From contig CM061238.1 of NCBI GenBank assembly GCA_030848705.1, forward strand, positions 57,327,133-57,391,132: DNA of 64,000 nt, written 5' to 3'. Every line of letters begins with the position of its first letter. Position 1 is the stretch's first letter. The notes under the pieces were generated by a model. The model was given only the letters and a program-made list of their open reading frames with translations. It searched no databases and had not been told where the DNA came from. Below, one piece after another: positions 34,750-47,200 of this stretch. A program made the translations under genes and the position numbers. The stretch is from Heracleum sosnowskyi. Taxonomy: Eukaryota > Streptophyta > Magnoliopsida > Apiales > Apiaceae.

Positions 34750-35489
34750 ATGTGGCCCATTTATACCAAATAACCTAGCAAGGGTATCTACCTTTTTTGA
34801 TCAAATTTAGTGGGAAATTTATAGCTACTAAATGAAGTAAATTAGGGAATGATTCCCTAAATTCACTAAGTAAATGCCTAAGAGAAAATACATTAGAATG
34901 AACAAAAGTTTTTTGAGGTTTTTTTTAGCTCGAGAAGTCCGAGATGGGCGAGAAGATGACAGAGTGGGCTGGAACAGTTGACATTACTGGGAAGAACTTG
35001 AGTCCTACACTAAAATGACTCAAATAAATGCTTAAGCCCAGAAAATGATTAAAGAAGATGAAGATTTAACGAAAGCTTCAAAAAACACCCAAAAATTGAT
35101 AAATAACCGCGAATCACCTCACGACAAAACCCTAGCAGAGCTTTTGGAAGGTGTTTGGACAGGAATTTGGCATAGTAAGATTGCTTGAGTGAAGTGTGGA
35201 AATGAAATCACACTCCACTCAATATATAGAAAGAATTAACTATTTAAATAGCCCGTTGAAGGTCAAAATTACTGGTATTGACGTTAAATGGACCAATTCC
35301 CATGGGCTTGCAATTTACTAGGCTAGCCAAGGCCCACAAATTATGATTTTCAAATGAAATTTTCAAGAATTTTAGAGAATTCTCAAAAGTTATTAAGACA
35401 CAAAAAGAAAAATTGTTGTTATTAAACAACCTTAAAACGTTGAAGCCCAAAATGTATAAAGCCCAATTTGGCGCAACAACGAGAATCCT

Positions 35490-36060
35490 TGGAGGGACGC
35501 ACACCAAGGGTGTGGTTTAAACCTAGTCTCCTTAGCGGGGGGTAAACCACGTCAAGGTTGATTGTGACATATAAAAAGAAAAATGAAGAGAAACATATTT
35601 ATTATTTTCATCCTCATAAAAAAATTAATAATACGAGCATCATATATTTTAAAAAAAATACCTGAAAGGTGCACACACGCCAAGGAGAAAGTATCGCTTG
35701 ACATGGTTCATGGAAAGCCTCTTTGGCGGGAGTAACCCACACCCAGGTTGACATTAAAAATTTAGGTGAATATAGTTGAAAATTAGTTATAATTATTTTC
35801 CAGTACTCAAATAAATAAGAAAATAATTATTTTATTAAAAATATCCTAGAGGTACCGTCGCCAAGGTTGGATCAACCAATTGAATGCTACTTAAAAAAAG
35901 AGAAGGAAACTACCCACGAAAAGGAAGCATTTCCCATTATTGTGGCTGCCATCACGTCCCATTGCTGGGGGTAACCACCGCCAAGGCTAAAGCGGCTGAT
36001 TGAGGCAAGGGCTACCACTAATGCCATCATGTCTCCTTGGTAGGGGTACCAACGTGAGGC
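35490..36060 (+). repeat. degenerate tandem repeat in a Tat 3' region
   Basis: Four or five weakly similar blocks spaced about 120-200 bp contain 'CTCCTTAGCGGGGGGTAA', 'CTCTTTGGCGGGAGTAACCC', 'ATTGCTGGGGGTAACCACCG' or 'CTCCTTGGTAGGGGTACC', followed by a 'GCCAAGG'-like motif. Tandem repeats between the antisense ORF and the LTR are common in this lineage. Confidence 0.55.
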
Positions 36061-36730
36061 CCAGAGTTGTAAAGATTGCCCTTTATTCTATTTCTTAAAA
36101 AATAGAAAATTAAGAAAAAAACAATGTCAAATAGTCAAAATAATAAATTATTTATAAAACTATTTCCATGTTTGTTATAGAGGTGAATTTTTTTGATAAA
36201 ATAGTCAAAATTGAAAAAAATACCTAGAGGTAGAATAAAAATCCGTTAAAAATCGGGGAAAATATAAGGAAAATTATACAAATATTTCCTTTTCAAACTA
36301 AGGAAAGGTTTTTGTAGAAAAGGCATAAAAAGCTCCGTAATTGCTAACACTAAGCACAAGAAAGGATTGTCGTTCATGTAATCTTCAAATTAGGGCATTG
36401 TATCTGAGTATGGACAAAGACTAGCCATTAAGGGGCAAACAATATAAACCATACAAGGCTAATACAAATGTCAAGTAAGCCTCAAATAAGGCAAATTGTC
36501 GTAAATGTGTAGGTCGTTTCACACTTTATACCAAGATGATAATCATCAAACACTAGTGTACCTAAAAATCTCCAAAGATATGGTAGGGAATGATAGCTCC
36601 CAGGTAACAGATAAATTAAACCCCGAGTCTCGACGGAGACCGATATAACTTCTACCAAAACCTGATCAGTTTTCCTAGAAGTTGGGGGGAAAATAATATG
36701 GGCTAAAAAAAGTCAGAAAGACATAATTAA

Positions 36731-37088
36731 TGTTGTAGTAACTAAACGTGGTCCAGTTATAAAGCTCAATTAATGAGGTCCAAAATCCTAGTTATCTATT
36801 AAATTCTTTATTAATAAAAATACTAGTTACACAATCGATTAAATGTGTTCAAATAAGAGCCAACTCCTATAAGAAGTAGCCTCGAAGTCACCTTAATCTA
36901 AAAGGAATCAGCTTGCTACAGAGAAGGATCTAGAATCCTAATCAGGTGACTTACCCACCAAGTCTCCCAAACCTAGTATATATAAAGACCCTCAAACCCT
37001 CATTCGAGAAGGACATTTTTGTGGCTTGATTCTCTATACGCAAGAGATACATATACATCTTGTTAGGACATAGTTAGCCGCGACAACA
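36731..37088 (+). mobile_element. 3' LTR of a Tat-type element
   Basis: It begins TGTTGTAGTAACTAAACG and ends GCCGCGACAACA (inverted TGTTGT/ACAACA), 358 bp. A TATA box (GTATATATAAAG, near 36977) is followed by a 'CCCTCATTCGAGAAGGACAT' segment typical of Tat LTR leaders. A purine run GTTGGGGGGAAAATAA lies upstream at 36681, so an alternative start is 36699. Confidence 0.65.
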
Positions 37089-37794
37089 GAAGCAACCATT
37101 AAAGATTGTAAGCATGAAATACGATTTAATTTTTATTTCACAACAACTAATTTTTATTTGATATCTACATAATGATATTTGACATGATTAAGTTTGAAGC
37201 ACACCAGATATTAGATAATAATTTACCATATATTGTAAGAAGAAAGCCCAATCCAATGACGATGATGGTGTTGGTGTTGGTGATGGCAGGTGGTGAGAAT
37301 ACAAAGTGCAACAAAGACCAAGATATGAGTTTTGTGCATCACAACATTACCTCTAGAGGTGGTCATTCAGTTAGTGGCTATATTTTAATATTACTGAGTT
37401 TAATTTGGAATGTGGATGTATGTAAGATGATATAAATTTGTGTAGGATGAATGAAACTTTTTTTTATGGACGACCATTATGACAATCTTAATGTAACTAT
37501 GGTTTTTTATATGATTAATTCATTTAATTGCATCGATGATTGTGCATAATAAAATTTGAATTTATCATGTTCATGGATTATGTTTCACATTAGGTTTTAT
37601 GTTTGAGGCCCAAAAATGCCTGGAAACCAAAAAAGTAGCAGTGCTACATTTGGGGAGACTAAATTACGAAAACAAATTTGTCACATGTTATGGAATATTT
37701 AAAACTGTTCATTGTTCATATTATGTCGTATGCCATTTTTTTTGTGATTTATATATTTTTCTTGTAAATTCTGCAAACGTATGGGTCTCATTTA
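37089..37794. other. intergenic, no gene recognised
   Basis: A short open stretch at 37172-37435 shows no recognisable domain or splice context. I see nothing else. Confidence 0.45.
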
Positions 37795-37802
37795 GTAACT
37801 TA

Positions 37803-38279
37803 TAGGGCTGTTCACGAGCCGAGCCGCGAGCCGAGTTTTGATGTAAACGAGCCGAGCTTTACTTTTTTCTCTGACGAGCCGAGCCGAGCTTTCTTATCGC
37901 ACAAAATTCGTGTTCGAGCTCGAGCTCGTTAACTAACGAGCCGAACACGAGCTTTTATCGAACAAAAACGAGCCAAGTCGAGCCGAGTCGAGCCGAGCTC
38001 ATTAGAACTTACAATTTTTATAGATAAAAAAGCCCATTTTTTCTTGGCTCAACGAATTAAAACATTTGTTTTTGGAAACCCAACCCAATTTCCCAATCAA
38101 TTCTCAATAAACCTAAAATACACGTACTAAAAATTGAAATTTTAATTTAAAATGTTAGAAAATACCAGAAATAATATAAAAATATGTCGAATATATCTTA
38201 ATTTTTTAGAGTTTTGTCGAGCCAATCTCGAGCCGAGCTCGAGCTTGTTCACAAACAACCATGTTCGTGAAAAGCCCTA
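37803..38279. mobile_element. hAT-type MITE
   Basis: The ends TAGGGCTGTTCACGAG and CGTGAAAAGCCCTA form a near-perfect terminal inverted repeat, flanked by an exact 8-bp duplication GTAACTTA (37795-37802, 38280-38287). Both arms are rich in GAGCCGAGC / GCTCGGCTC. 477 bp with no coding region. The 8-bp duplication and the TAGGG-type end indicate the hAT superfamily. Confidence 0.92.
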
Positions 38280-38287
38280 GTAACTTA

Positions 38288-39287
38288 TGACACATTCGGC
38301 TTCGTTAGAAATAAAACTATGACGATCATTTAATATTTTATTACAAACACTGGAATCCTCTACTTGAACTACATACAATTAAATTTTAATTTCTTATCAA
38401 ATTTTAATTTTCTACTTCACTAAAAACGATGAAATTTTTTTCTTGTAAGTTAACCATTTACGACCAATGTAGTGCAAAACATCCATGGTAAATGACCCTA
38501 TTTTTTGTGGTGAAAAGAGAATACACAGTTTCTTTATTATTTTCAATTTGTCAATTCCATCATAAATATTGACTACATATCCTATTTTTACCCATAAATT
38601 CATGACTTATATCATAGAGATTGAATACCTAATTAGGCTAGTTAGGGTTTTAAATCATGGTGCCCAAGTTCATATTGCAAAAATGAGGCTATCGAGTTTA
38701 AAACCCATGACTCTCATGTTCCAAATAATCATCGGATATTCTCATGACTTATATCTTCGGGAGTTGTACGTCATAACCTTATTCCTCGTATTCACCTTAG
38801 TCTTCAATCTTCATGAGCAATATGGATATAGGTCGGCGCTCAACTCGGCATTGTGTCCAAAGTCTATACAGTTTAATTATGGTGGCTTTTCTTATCCATT
38901 ACCTAGCTAGCCAAGCCATCATACCCAATCCGCTAGCAAAGTGTGCCGGACAATGGACTCAAATTACACACCAAGCCCAGGCAACCATATCCTTGGTTAA
39001 TTGCTCATCCTCATATCTCATACACCATTGTTGAGACCATGTTAGACATCCCACTTTCTTTATGTGAAGCGAGCTCAGACTTTGCCTCTTCCTGAACTCG
39101 GCCTCTTTGGCCAATACCCCCTAATAGTAAAATTAGATTTGTTGGGCACATCTGCTCTATCTATGTTTAATCTCAACCGTATGTGGTTTGAACTTTTTTA
39201 CTCTTTACATAAATAGTCATTTTTTTTAGTTTGAGAGTCAATTTAAATTTGATCTAAATTATTTTGTGAAATGTTACAAAATTTGTA
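38288..39287. other. intergenic, no gene recognised
   Basis: AT-rich text. An open stretch at 38569-38910 has no recognisable similarity and no gene context. Confidence 0.45.
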
Positions 39288-39292
39288 TATTT

Positions 39293-39613
39293 TATTGATA
39301 ACAAAACACCCACCTGGTCTATGCTTTAACGGCTCGAAATAAAAGTAAAAGAATACACAGACATATGCATGCCAAAATGATTGCTTTTCATTGAAGACAC
39401 AATACAAACTATATAGAAAGTACAGGAAAAATGCATAGCTAAAAACAAGGAAATGAACTACTGGGCCTAAACTGATTCCTACATGATCTCCACCTCTTTA
39501 TTCTCACGATCCTAAAAACTCTGCACCAACTTTAGACTAAGTCTGCAGCTGTAGAAAATACACTAAACAATAATAAAGCAAAATGAAATACAAGTTTAAG
39601 ATTAATTTCAACA
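39293..39613 (-). mobile_element. 3' LTR of the deleted copia element
   Basis: It ends ...TTTTGTTATCAATA on the minus strand and begins TGTTGAAATTAATC next to the purine tract GGGGGAGAT (39614-39622). Confidence 0.92.
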
Positions 39614-39628
39614 ATCTCCCCCGTAAGC

Positions 39629-42410
39629 TTAAACTTGTTTCATCAGATCCTTGACACCTAAGAGGTTACGCATCCTTTCGAAATTGATCGTTGTCAGAGC
39701 CTTAGTCAAACAGTCTGCTCGTTGCTCTTCACCACTTACATGTTGTATGATTATTTCTCCACGTTGTACACACTCTCAGATGAAGTGGTATCGAATATCG
39801 ATGTGCTTAGTCCGTCCATGAAATATTGGGTTTTTGGCTAAGTCAAATTCTGACTTATTATCTACATATATGACCACTGGACCAATCTTCTCATAGGATA
39901 TTTGATTCAACAGATTCCGTAGCCATTCCTTGGCAAACAGCTACTGTGGCTGCCCTAAATTCTGCTTCACATGATGAAAGTGCAACACCTTTTTGCTTTT
40001 GCGATACCCAAGTTATTAAGCTTTAATTCAAGTAGTACACCATTCCTCCAATACTTTTCCTATCATCAAGATGCCCTGCCAAATCACTATCTGAAAAACC
40101 TATTAGAGCATTGTTGCCATTTTTCTTCGTGTAAACCAAGTCATAATCCAGAGTTCCTCTAATGTAACGAAGGATTCTTTTTACAGCATTCTGATGCATC
40201 ACAGTAGGACGCTCCATATACCGAATTACAACACCCACTGAGTATGCAATGTCGGGCCTGGTGTGAACTAAGTACCTTAACCCTCCAACCATGCTTTTAT
40301 ACTGAGTTGTATCTACAGCCTTGCCACTTTCGTCCTTCGTGATATACTCCTTTTGATCCATGGGGTATTTTGTTGGATTGCATTCAATCATCCCAGCCTT
40401 CTCGAGAAGTTTCTTTGCATATCCAACCTGCTTTAGCTCAATATACCCTTCGCCTTGTTCCACCTCAATTCCTAAGTAGTATGTCAGTTTCCCCAGATTG
40501 CTCATTTCAAACTCACCTCCCATTTGCTTCTTGAAGTCCTCGATGAGTGAGACATTTGTGCCAGTAACCAACATGTCATCGACATACACTCCAATAATCA
40601 AAGTTTCATTTTTCACTCGCTTTGTGTAGACTGCATGCTCGTAAGGGCATCGCATAAAATCGAGTTTTTCAAGACACTTGAATGCCTTGAATGCTTCATA
40701 CTTACTTTTAAGCATATAAACCCACATAATACGGCTGTAATCATCTACCAATAGTAAAAAATACTTGTTACCAGCAGGCGTCTCTGGCACAATTGGGCCA
40801 CAAATGTCTCCATGAACCAGGTCCAACACTTTTGTTGCGCTGTAGACTACCTTTGCTGGGAAAGGCTTTCTGGTTTGTTTTCACATTAAACAGCCTTGAC
40901 ACACTTCTTTAGGCTGGGAGATCTTCGGTAAACCACGTACCATGTGATTATTGTACATTAAGGCCATAGCTTGGATATTTACATGTCCGAGGCGAGAATA
41001 CCACAACCATGACACGTCATCCAACCTGGATAAAAGGCACACATAGCTGCAAGTTTCAATAATCAATTTATACAGTCTATTTGATGATCTCTTTACCTTC
41101 ATGAGTAGGTTTTCTTGTACGTCATAGACTCGCAAAAATTCTCCGCTCATCACTACCTTATTTCCTTCTTCAGAAAGTTGTCCCAAACTAATGATATTGT
41201 TGTAGAGATTTGGAATTTAGTATACCTCATTGAGAGTCCGTTCTTCCCCATTCTTACACTTGTAACCTATAGAACCTTTTCCCTCAATTTTCACGGTTGA
41301 ACCATCTCCAAATCGCACTTGACCAGTGACACCTCTATCCAGCTTTCTGAATTTTGATAGTTGACCCGTCATGTGATTGCTTGCGCCATTGTCTAGGTAC
41401 CAAACATTTGAGTCAGTTCTCTTTTCCTCAACATTTTGAGCAAGCTTCAGCATTACTTGTTTTTCATTCAGTAGTATCATACCATCTTCTTCCCTTTCGT
41501 GTTTTGCCAACAGTAAGGCAGGTTCTTCGTCATTCAGTTTTGCCATGTTCATTTCTTGATTTTGATCTCTGGTTCTTTGTGGCTTCCTACAATGTACTGC
41601 GTAGTGACCCATGATGCTACAATTATAGCACCTCACCTTACTCTTGTCTCTACCTCCACGACCTCTCATACTTGATGATCCTTCATTGCCTACTTTACCA
41701 CTCCATTTCAGCCATTCTTCCCTGGTGAATAGCAGTTTTCCTTCGTTGCACTCCCTCTTCGACCATTCTTCTTCTGTCAACATTAGTTGTCCTCCACCGG
41801 TGTCCTTTTGTCCTTTCATTCCTTCTTTGTGAGCCTTAAGAGACCCTATAGTCTCTTCCACCGACAATGTCTCCAGATTTCCAAATTGCTCAATTGTTGA
41901 GGCTATCTACAAGAACTTTGATGGGACCGCACGAAGTAATTTCTTCACCACGTATGACTCAGCCATCTCCTCCCCAAGTGCTCGAATGGTCGAAACTAGC
42001 CCATTTAACTTCATGTAAAAATCATCAATCTCTTCAGAATCATTCATGCTCAAGGCTTCAAACTCAGATTTTAATGTTTGAATCCTCGCCTTCTTGACTC
42101 TATCTGCTCCAAGACACATAGTTTTGATAGCTTCCCAAGCTTCTTTAGCCTTCTTCTTCTCTGATATGGACAACAAGATATCCTCAGGTATGCCCTGATA
42201 AATGATAGCCAAGGCTACCTTGTCCACTTTTTCCTCAATCACTACTTTCGCATCACTTGGTTCAACTGTTTCCCAAACTCCATGGGCTTGCATATACACC
42301 CTCATTTTCAAAGACCAAGCCGGGTAATTGCTTCTTGCTAGCATTGGATAACTCAATCCAAAAGTTCATCCCTTAACCTTGGTTTCTTCCATTGTCGTCA
42401 CCTTTGGCAT
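39629..42410 (-). pseudogene. copia gag-pol with integrase-RT fusion
   Basis: From the ATG at 42410 a single frame can be followed to 40023, interrupted only by in-frame stops ending at 42366, 41907, 41217, 40881 and 40023. After that the last RNase H part ('VALSSCEAEFRA') needs a frame change to reach the natural stop at 39629. Order: gag ('NYPAWSLKMRVYMQ'), zinc knuckle 'CYNCSIMGHYAVHC', protease 'WYLDNGASNHMTG', pre-integrase 'LWYSRLGHV', integrase 'LVHGDICGPI...LLVDDYSR', then directly RT 'LDFMRCPYEHAVYTKR...VYVDDMLVTG' and RNase H. The jump near 40675 removes the second catalytic Asp and Glu of integrase and the RT fingers, yet keeps frame. The element could only move with proteins supplied in trans. 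Confidence 0.9.
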
Positions 42411-42438
42411 GTACTTGGGCATTCACCGAGAACCTGGT

Positions 42439-42450
42439 GCTCTGATACCA
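42439..42450 (-). other. primer-binding site (initiator tRNA-Met)
   Basis: Minus strand TGGTATCAGAGC, a perfect complement to the initiator tRNA-Met 3' end, two bases from the LTR. Confidence 0.95.
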
Positions 42451-42452
42451 AA

Positions 42453-42773
42453 TATTGATAACAAAACGCCCACCTGGTCTATGCTTTAACTGCTCGAAAT
42501 GAAAGTAAAAGAATACACAGACATATGCATGCCAAAACGACTGCTTTTCATTGAAGACACAATACAAACTATATAGAAAGTACAAGAAAAATGCATAGCT
42601 AAAAACAAGGAAATGAACTACTGGGCCTACACTGATTCCTACATGATCTCCACCTCTTTATTCTCACGATCCTAAAAACTCTCCACCAACTTTAGACTAA
42701 GTGTGCAGCTGTAGAAAATACACTAAACAATAATAAAGCAAAATGAAATACAAGTTTAAGATTAATTTCAACA
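42453..42773 (-). mobile_element. 5' LTR of the deleted copia element
   Basis: 321 bp, same length as its partner. It is the upstream LTR on the minus strand, followed by the primer site. Confidence 0.92.
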
Positions 42774-42778
42774 TATTT

Positions 42779-44170
42779 GACGACCAAATCATTCATTTTT
42801 TTAAAATCATTCAACCCTTTAAAATTTGTGGTTACTATGCCGCCATTCACCGCCTCGTCTAATTTATCACAAAAATGATGCTACAAGAATAAAATCAGTT
42901 GTTTGTCATTACATGTCTTTGACGAAATCAGCCAAAAAAAGATATAACAAAGTTAAAATTTTTGTATGCATATACAAGTCATCAACAACTAGGCACAAGA
43001 CTATTTGTCTGCAAACATTACAAAAAACAGGGTCGTTATCGACCGCCGAATTGATCGTTTTTCATGAGTTATCGGTGGTTATTGGTCAAAATGTGGTCGC
43101 AATTGTCATAGACTAACTGAAGTCTTTGACCCACGTGTACCATCCATATAGGTGGGTCCCATCTGAGGTGGCGGGTCCACCCTTACTCACATTACGACCA
43201 CGACATTGGGTCCCACCGATACTTATCACTCCACGCGAGGAAAAAATAATAAAATTTTTAACCTAACTATGACCCACTTTTCGACCGCCATATTAGTCGT
43301 TATTATGTTACCGACCGATTAGATACGATGAAGATTCTAAAAATGTGTAGTTACAGTTGTAAAATTTGCAATTTGTGTCAAAACTATAAAGAAAGATCAA
43401 TTATAGTATTTAAATCATTCTTGGTTATACTCTTAAAATTAGCAGTATTGTTACCAGATAAAATCTAAAACCGAGTTGGACCATGTAATCACAAAATCAT
43501 CCTCAATCTTTTTTTGAAATGGTGCGGTATCAATTTGTTATCATTTTCGTATATATAGAATCAATTGAGGGTGCATTAATATGTGTTCCACTAATAAAAC
43601 ATGATATATTAAAGACATGAAAAGTGTAATTTGTAAAGATTTCGGGGATATTATTAATCTGAACCATGTAGCATTGCATCACAAATCACAATTTATTTAT
43701 TTTTCAACCAATTTTCAACAGTTATGTGTTTTAACCTCCTCCATTTGCCTTTACATAAATCTAGTAACGGTATTTCATAGAATTGGGCCTCTTGTCTTTA
43801 CATAATTATAGTATCTCGTAGGATGGCATTTTATGCATGGGATCAAAATCTAATATCTATGCAGGATTGTTTGTGGATTTTTTTTTAATTCAACAATATT
43901 TAAGAAAAGCTTATCATCACAGAGTGCCCAACCGTTTCCTCTAATTTTTGTCACCAACATATAATCTTTTTCTTGGTTTTTTATTTCTAACCCGGCCCCA
44001 TTTTGGATTCTTTGTAATAAAACGATATCAAATCAAATTTCTATTTTTAATTATCCCTACAATTTGTATAACGTAAAAAGTCATCGTTATATTTTACTTT
44101 TTGCGTACATATGTACGAAGGGAATATAATTTTTATTTGTGTCTTATCTCGAAAATATTAATGCAAGATT
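42779..44170. other. intergenic, possible decayed DNA transposon near 43030-43330
   Basis: Motifs of the CGACCGCC / GGTCGT type (43040, 43095, 43195, 43280, 43312) recur in both orientations, as in subterminal regions of some DNA transposons, but no ends or duplication can be found. The rest is AT-rich upstream sequence of the DUF789 gene. Confidence 0.35.
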
Positions 44171-44173
44171 ATG

Positions 44174-44198
44174 TATATTTATATATATATATATGGAG
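44174..44198 (+). promoter_or_regulatory. putative TATA region of the DUF789 gene
   Basis: ATGTATATTTATATATATAT lies about 100 bases upstream of the first codon. It is plausible as a core promoter by position and composition only. Confidence 0.4.
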
Positions 44199-44292
44199 GT
44201 GTAACTCATAGAAGCAGGAGTGATCTGGTGTAAAAGGTGCTATCAAATTTTAAAGAGAGTGATTTGTAGAGTGTTTGCTTACTGGCAGAAAA

Positions 44293-47200
44293 ATGGCTGG
44301 TCCTCCATTTCCAGTGTTTCTCTCAACAAATACAGACTCTAATATGGAGCGATTACTTAGTTCCCTCACCCCAAAAGTGCCATTAACTCGGATTCCTGCG
44401 GTAAATCTCTTCTTTTTATCATTTCTTTTCTTTTCTTTTCCTTTTCCATGTTAATTACGGGGAGGAATTGAAAGGTGGCGACCAGGAAAATTAGTACTAC
44501 ATACTATAATTTCTTTGTTCTGTCTGATTACATCCATAAAATTCATAATTTTTCATGTTTATGGTAAATGTTTTCATTATATCTCCCCACAATTTTGAAT
44601 TCTGGTCCGGCCAGTTATTTTATAAAAAATTATAAAACTTATATTGTTTTCTACTTTAAATCTTAATTATATATGGTGCAACATATAGTTGTTTTTTAAA
44701 ATTTATAATTATATTAATTAACGAAATTACTTTTAATTTAATGATAATTGAGTCATTATTATTCAAGTAAACTTACTCAGGATCCCAAATAGAAGATAAA
44801 AGTTATGAATTTTTACATGAAAAATGCTAAGGTACAAAATTGGTTCCAAAATACGTTCTTAATTTGTTATAAATATCAAACACACTTTTTAATATTAAAT
44901 TTGAGGCTTCTTATTTATGTATGTCAAAATCAATGGTACTTATTAGTTCGATCATACATGAACCAAGTCTTGAATAAGATATATTTTTTAATATCTATAA
45001 TTATATTAATTTATATATTTTTTTAATATTTTTGTGTTATTAATTTTTGGACTTTATTTATTTGATTTTTTACACTTAATTAACTATTTGTATTGTATCT
45101 TGAATTCTAAAAATCATATTTTACAGTTTTACCACACACACGAAACCCAAAAAGTTATATATAATTTAGTGACAGTTTAACAATTTTTCCGAATTGAAAA
45201 TACCCTAAAATTGAAGAGAAAAAAAAAAGTGACTAATTTTTATATTAAGAATTCTTATTGAACTTATTATCAAAATAATCTTTTTAGTATTTGAATATAG
45301 TTTTACGAACAACCAAATATAATTTTTAATATTACAACGGTTTTCATGCATCTATTTTATCTTCTAACAAAATAATTTTTAATTTAATGATGGTTTAACA
45401 ATTTTTTTACAAATAAAACTACACCTAAACTACAATTAAAATAATTTTTTTACTTTAAGAATTCTATTCGATTTAGTAAATTTTCATGTATTTGGTTTAA
45501 ATCATCAAGATATATTTTTAGTATTTTTAAGATAATTCATCTAACAACTTAATACACTTTTTCATATTCGATGGAACGATTCTCATCTATTTATTTTAAA
45601 ATCTAACAACCATTATTATTTTGATGTTTAATAGTTATAATTACTTAAAATCCAATTGTAAGAATAATATTTTCACTTTTGACTTGTATCATTTTTAGTT
45701 AATAATTTTTATTTTTATATGATATAATGTTAATCGTTTATTTTTAAAAATATTAGATCTCAAATTGTTTTGGATCAAGGACCGAGGACGAAAGTGTTTT
45801 GGATTTGATGTCCCATGCACTTATAATATATATAAAGGACATATAAAGCCTTTTTTTTTTCTGTTGTATCATCTTTTCAATAATTTATTTTTCTTCAGCG
45901 GCAATAGTAGACTATTCTCAAGAACTAAGATTAAATATTTATATTACTTATTGTCTAGTTTTGTGCACCAAAAGAATGGAAAGGAGATTTAATATAAGAC
46001 TTGCAAATTCATTGTGATCAAATCCAATTGTCACGAGAAGAATGGAAAGTTGGATCCATTTATAAATATATGCATGGCACATTTTTAATGATTTGCTTTT
46101 TGTCCTCCCCTCCAGAACTGCATCCAGGACTTTAACAGAATTTGGAACCCTACTCCAAAACCAATGACAACTTATTTCACTCTCCGTGATCTCTGGCTGT
46201 CATTTGAGCAATGGAGTGCATACGGTGCAAAAACGAAAGTAACGGTTGAAAACAAAGGGGATGTTGATCAGTTTTTTGTTCCTTCCTTGTCTGCTATTCA
46301 GATTTTCACAAACAAGCCACATGAAAGTATACGGTATTTGGCATTATTTGTATTTTCAATTGTGCCATTCTATTTTCAGTTGTTATATGTTAGACATGTA
46401 CTAGAAAGCACATTAAAATAAGATAACTTGTTCTTTTGTTTTACCAGACACCCAAGAAAGAAAATGTCTTTCCAAAGTTTATATTTCAACACTAATGATT
46501 TGTATCCCCAAAGTGATGAGTTCTATTCGAAACCCTACTTTGAGTTTAATGAGAAAGTTTCTCCGTACAACAGACATCCGCTCTTTGATACAGTAAGGAT
46601 TCTTACACAGTTTCACATTCTAAGCTAGTTAGGTCATGATGTTTCTTAAGCACCATCTTAATTATAATGAATATTCTGTAACAATGAAGTTTGATGCAGA
46701 TAGAGAAGCTCTCAATTTCGAATCCAGCCCTTCAGACTTTAACCAGTATTGATTTGGCCCCTGCAAGCTGGATGTGTGTGGCTTGGTTAGTTTTTCTTTA
46801 CCACCAAATATTTTCATGGTCCATACTTGACAAAATCGTTCAATCTTGTTACTAATATACAGTTCTACCAAATTCTCTATGATGATTTTTTTTTAAACCC
46901 TTAAACTCCTCCAAAACCCTGTCCCCCAACAATTAATTAAGCTTGATATACAAGTGAAAGACTACAATTTTGAAGACTATCATGTACAATATTTTGTTCC
47001 TTGAAGCTTATAGTTGATCAAAGGCTCTCTGATATATATATAGTTGGCTGATACTTTTCTCCCATAACTAAGTATTTGTTGCTTTAATTAAGAATTTAGA
47101 CATTCTCATAGATTGTGCAGTGTCGTATAGTAGCGGTGATAAACTAAGAACATCTTAGCCGCAGCAGTTCTAAAAATGACTGCTCTAGAATTTTATGTAT

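Larger units (their letters stand above)
39293..42773 (-). mobile_element. copia element with both LTRs and an internal in-frame deletion
   Basis: Two 321-bp LTRs (39293-39613, 42453-42773) differ at about nine positions by eye. The 5-bp duplication TATTT flanks the whole (39288-39292, 42774-42778). On the minus strand: LTR starting TGTTGAAATTAATC, primer site TGGTATCAGAGC, gag-pol in one frame, purine tract ACGGGGGAGAT, LTR. At 3.48 kb it is shorter than a usual 4.8-5 kb element because part of integrase and RT is missing. Confidence 0.95.

Noticed and set aside
38569..39034. Overlapping plus-strand frames of 113 and 73 codons
   Set aside because: No recognisable domain, splice context or promoter; treated as chance frames.
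43030..43330. Possible CACTA or Mutator remnant with CGACC motifs
   Set aside because: No terminal repeats or duplication can be defined.
46334..46421. Continuation of DUF789 exon 2 as an open frame
   Set aside because: The frame runs on through a GT donor into hydrophobic text unlike the family; splicing to 46448 restores the conserved protein exactly.
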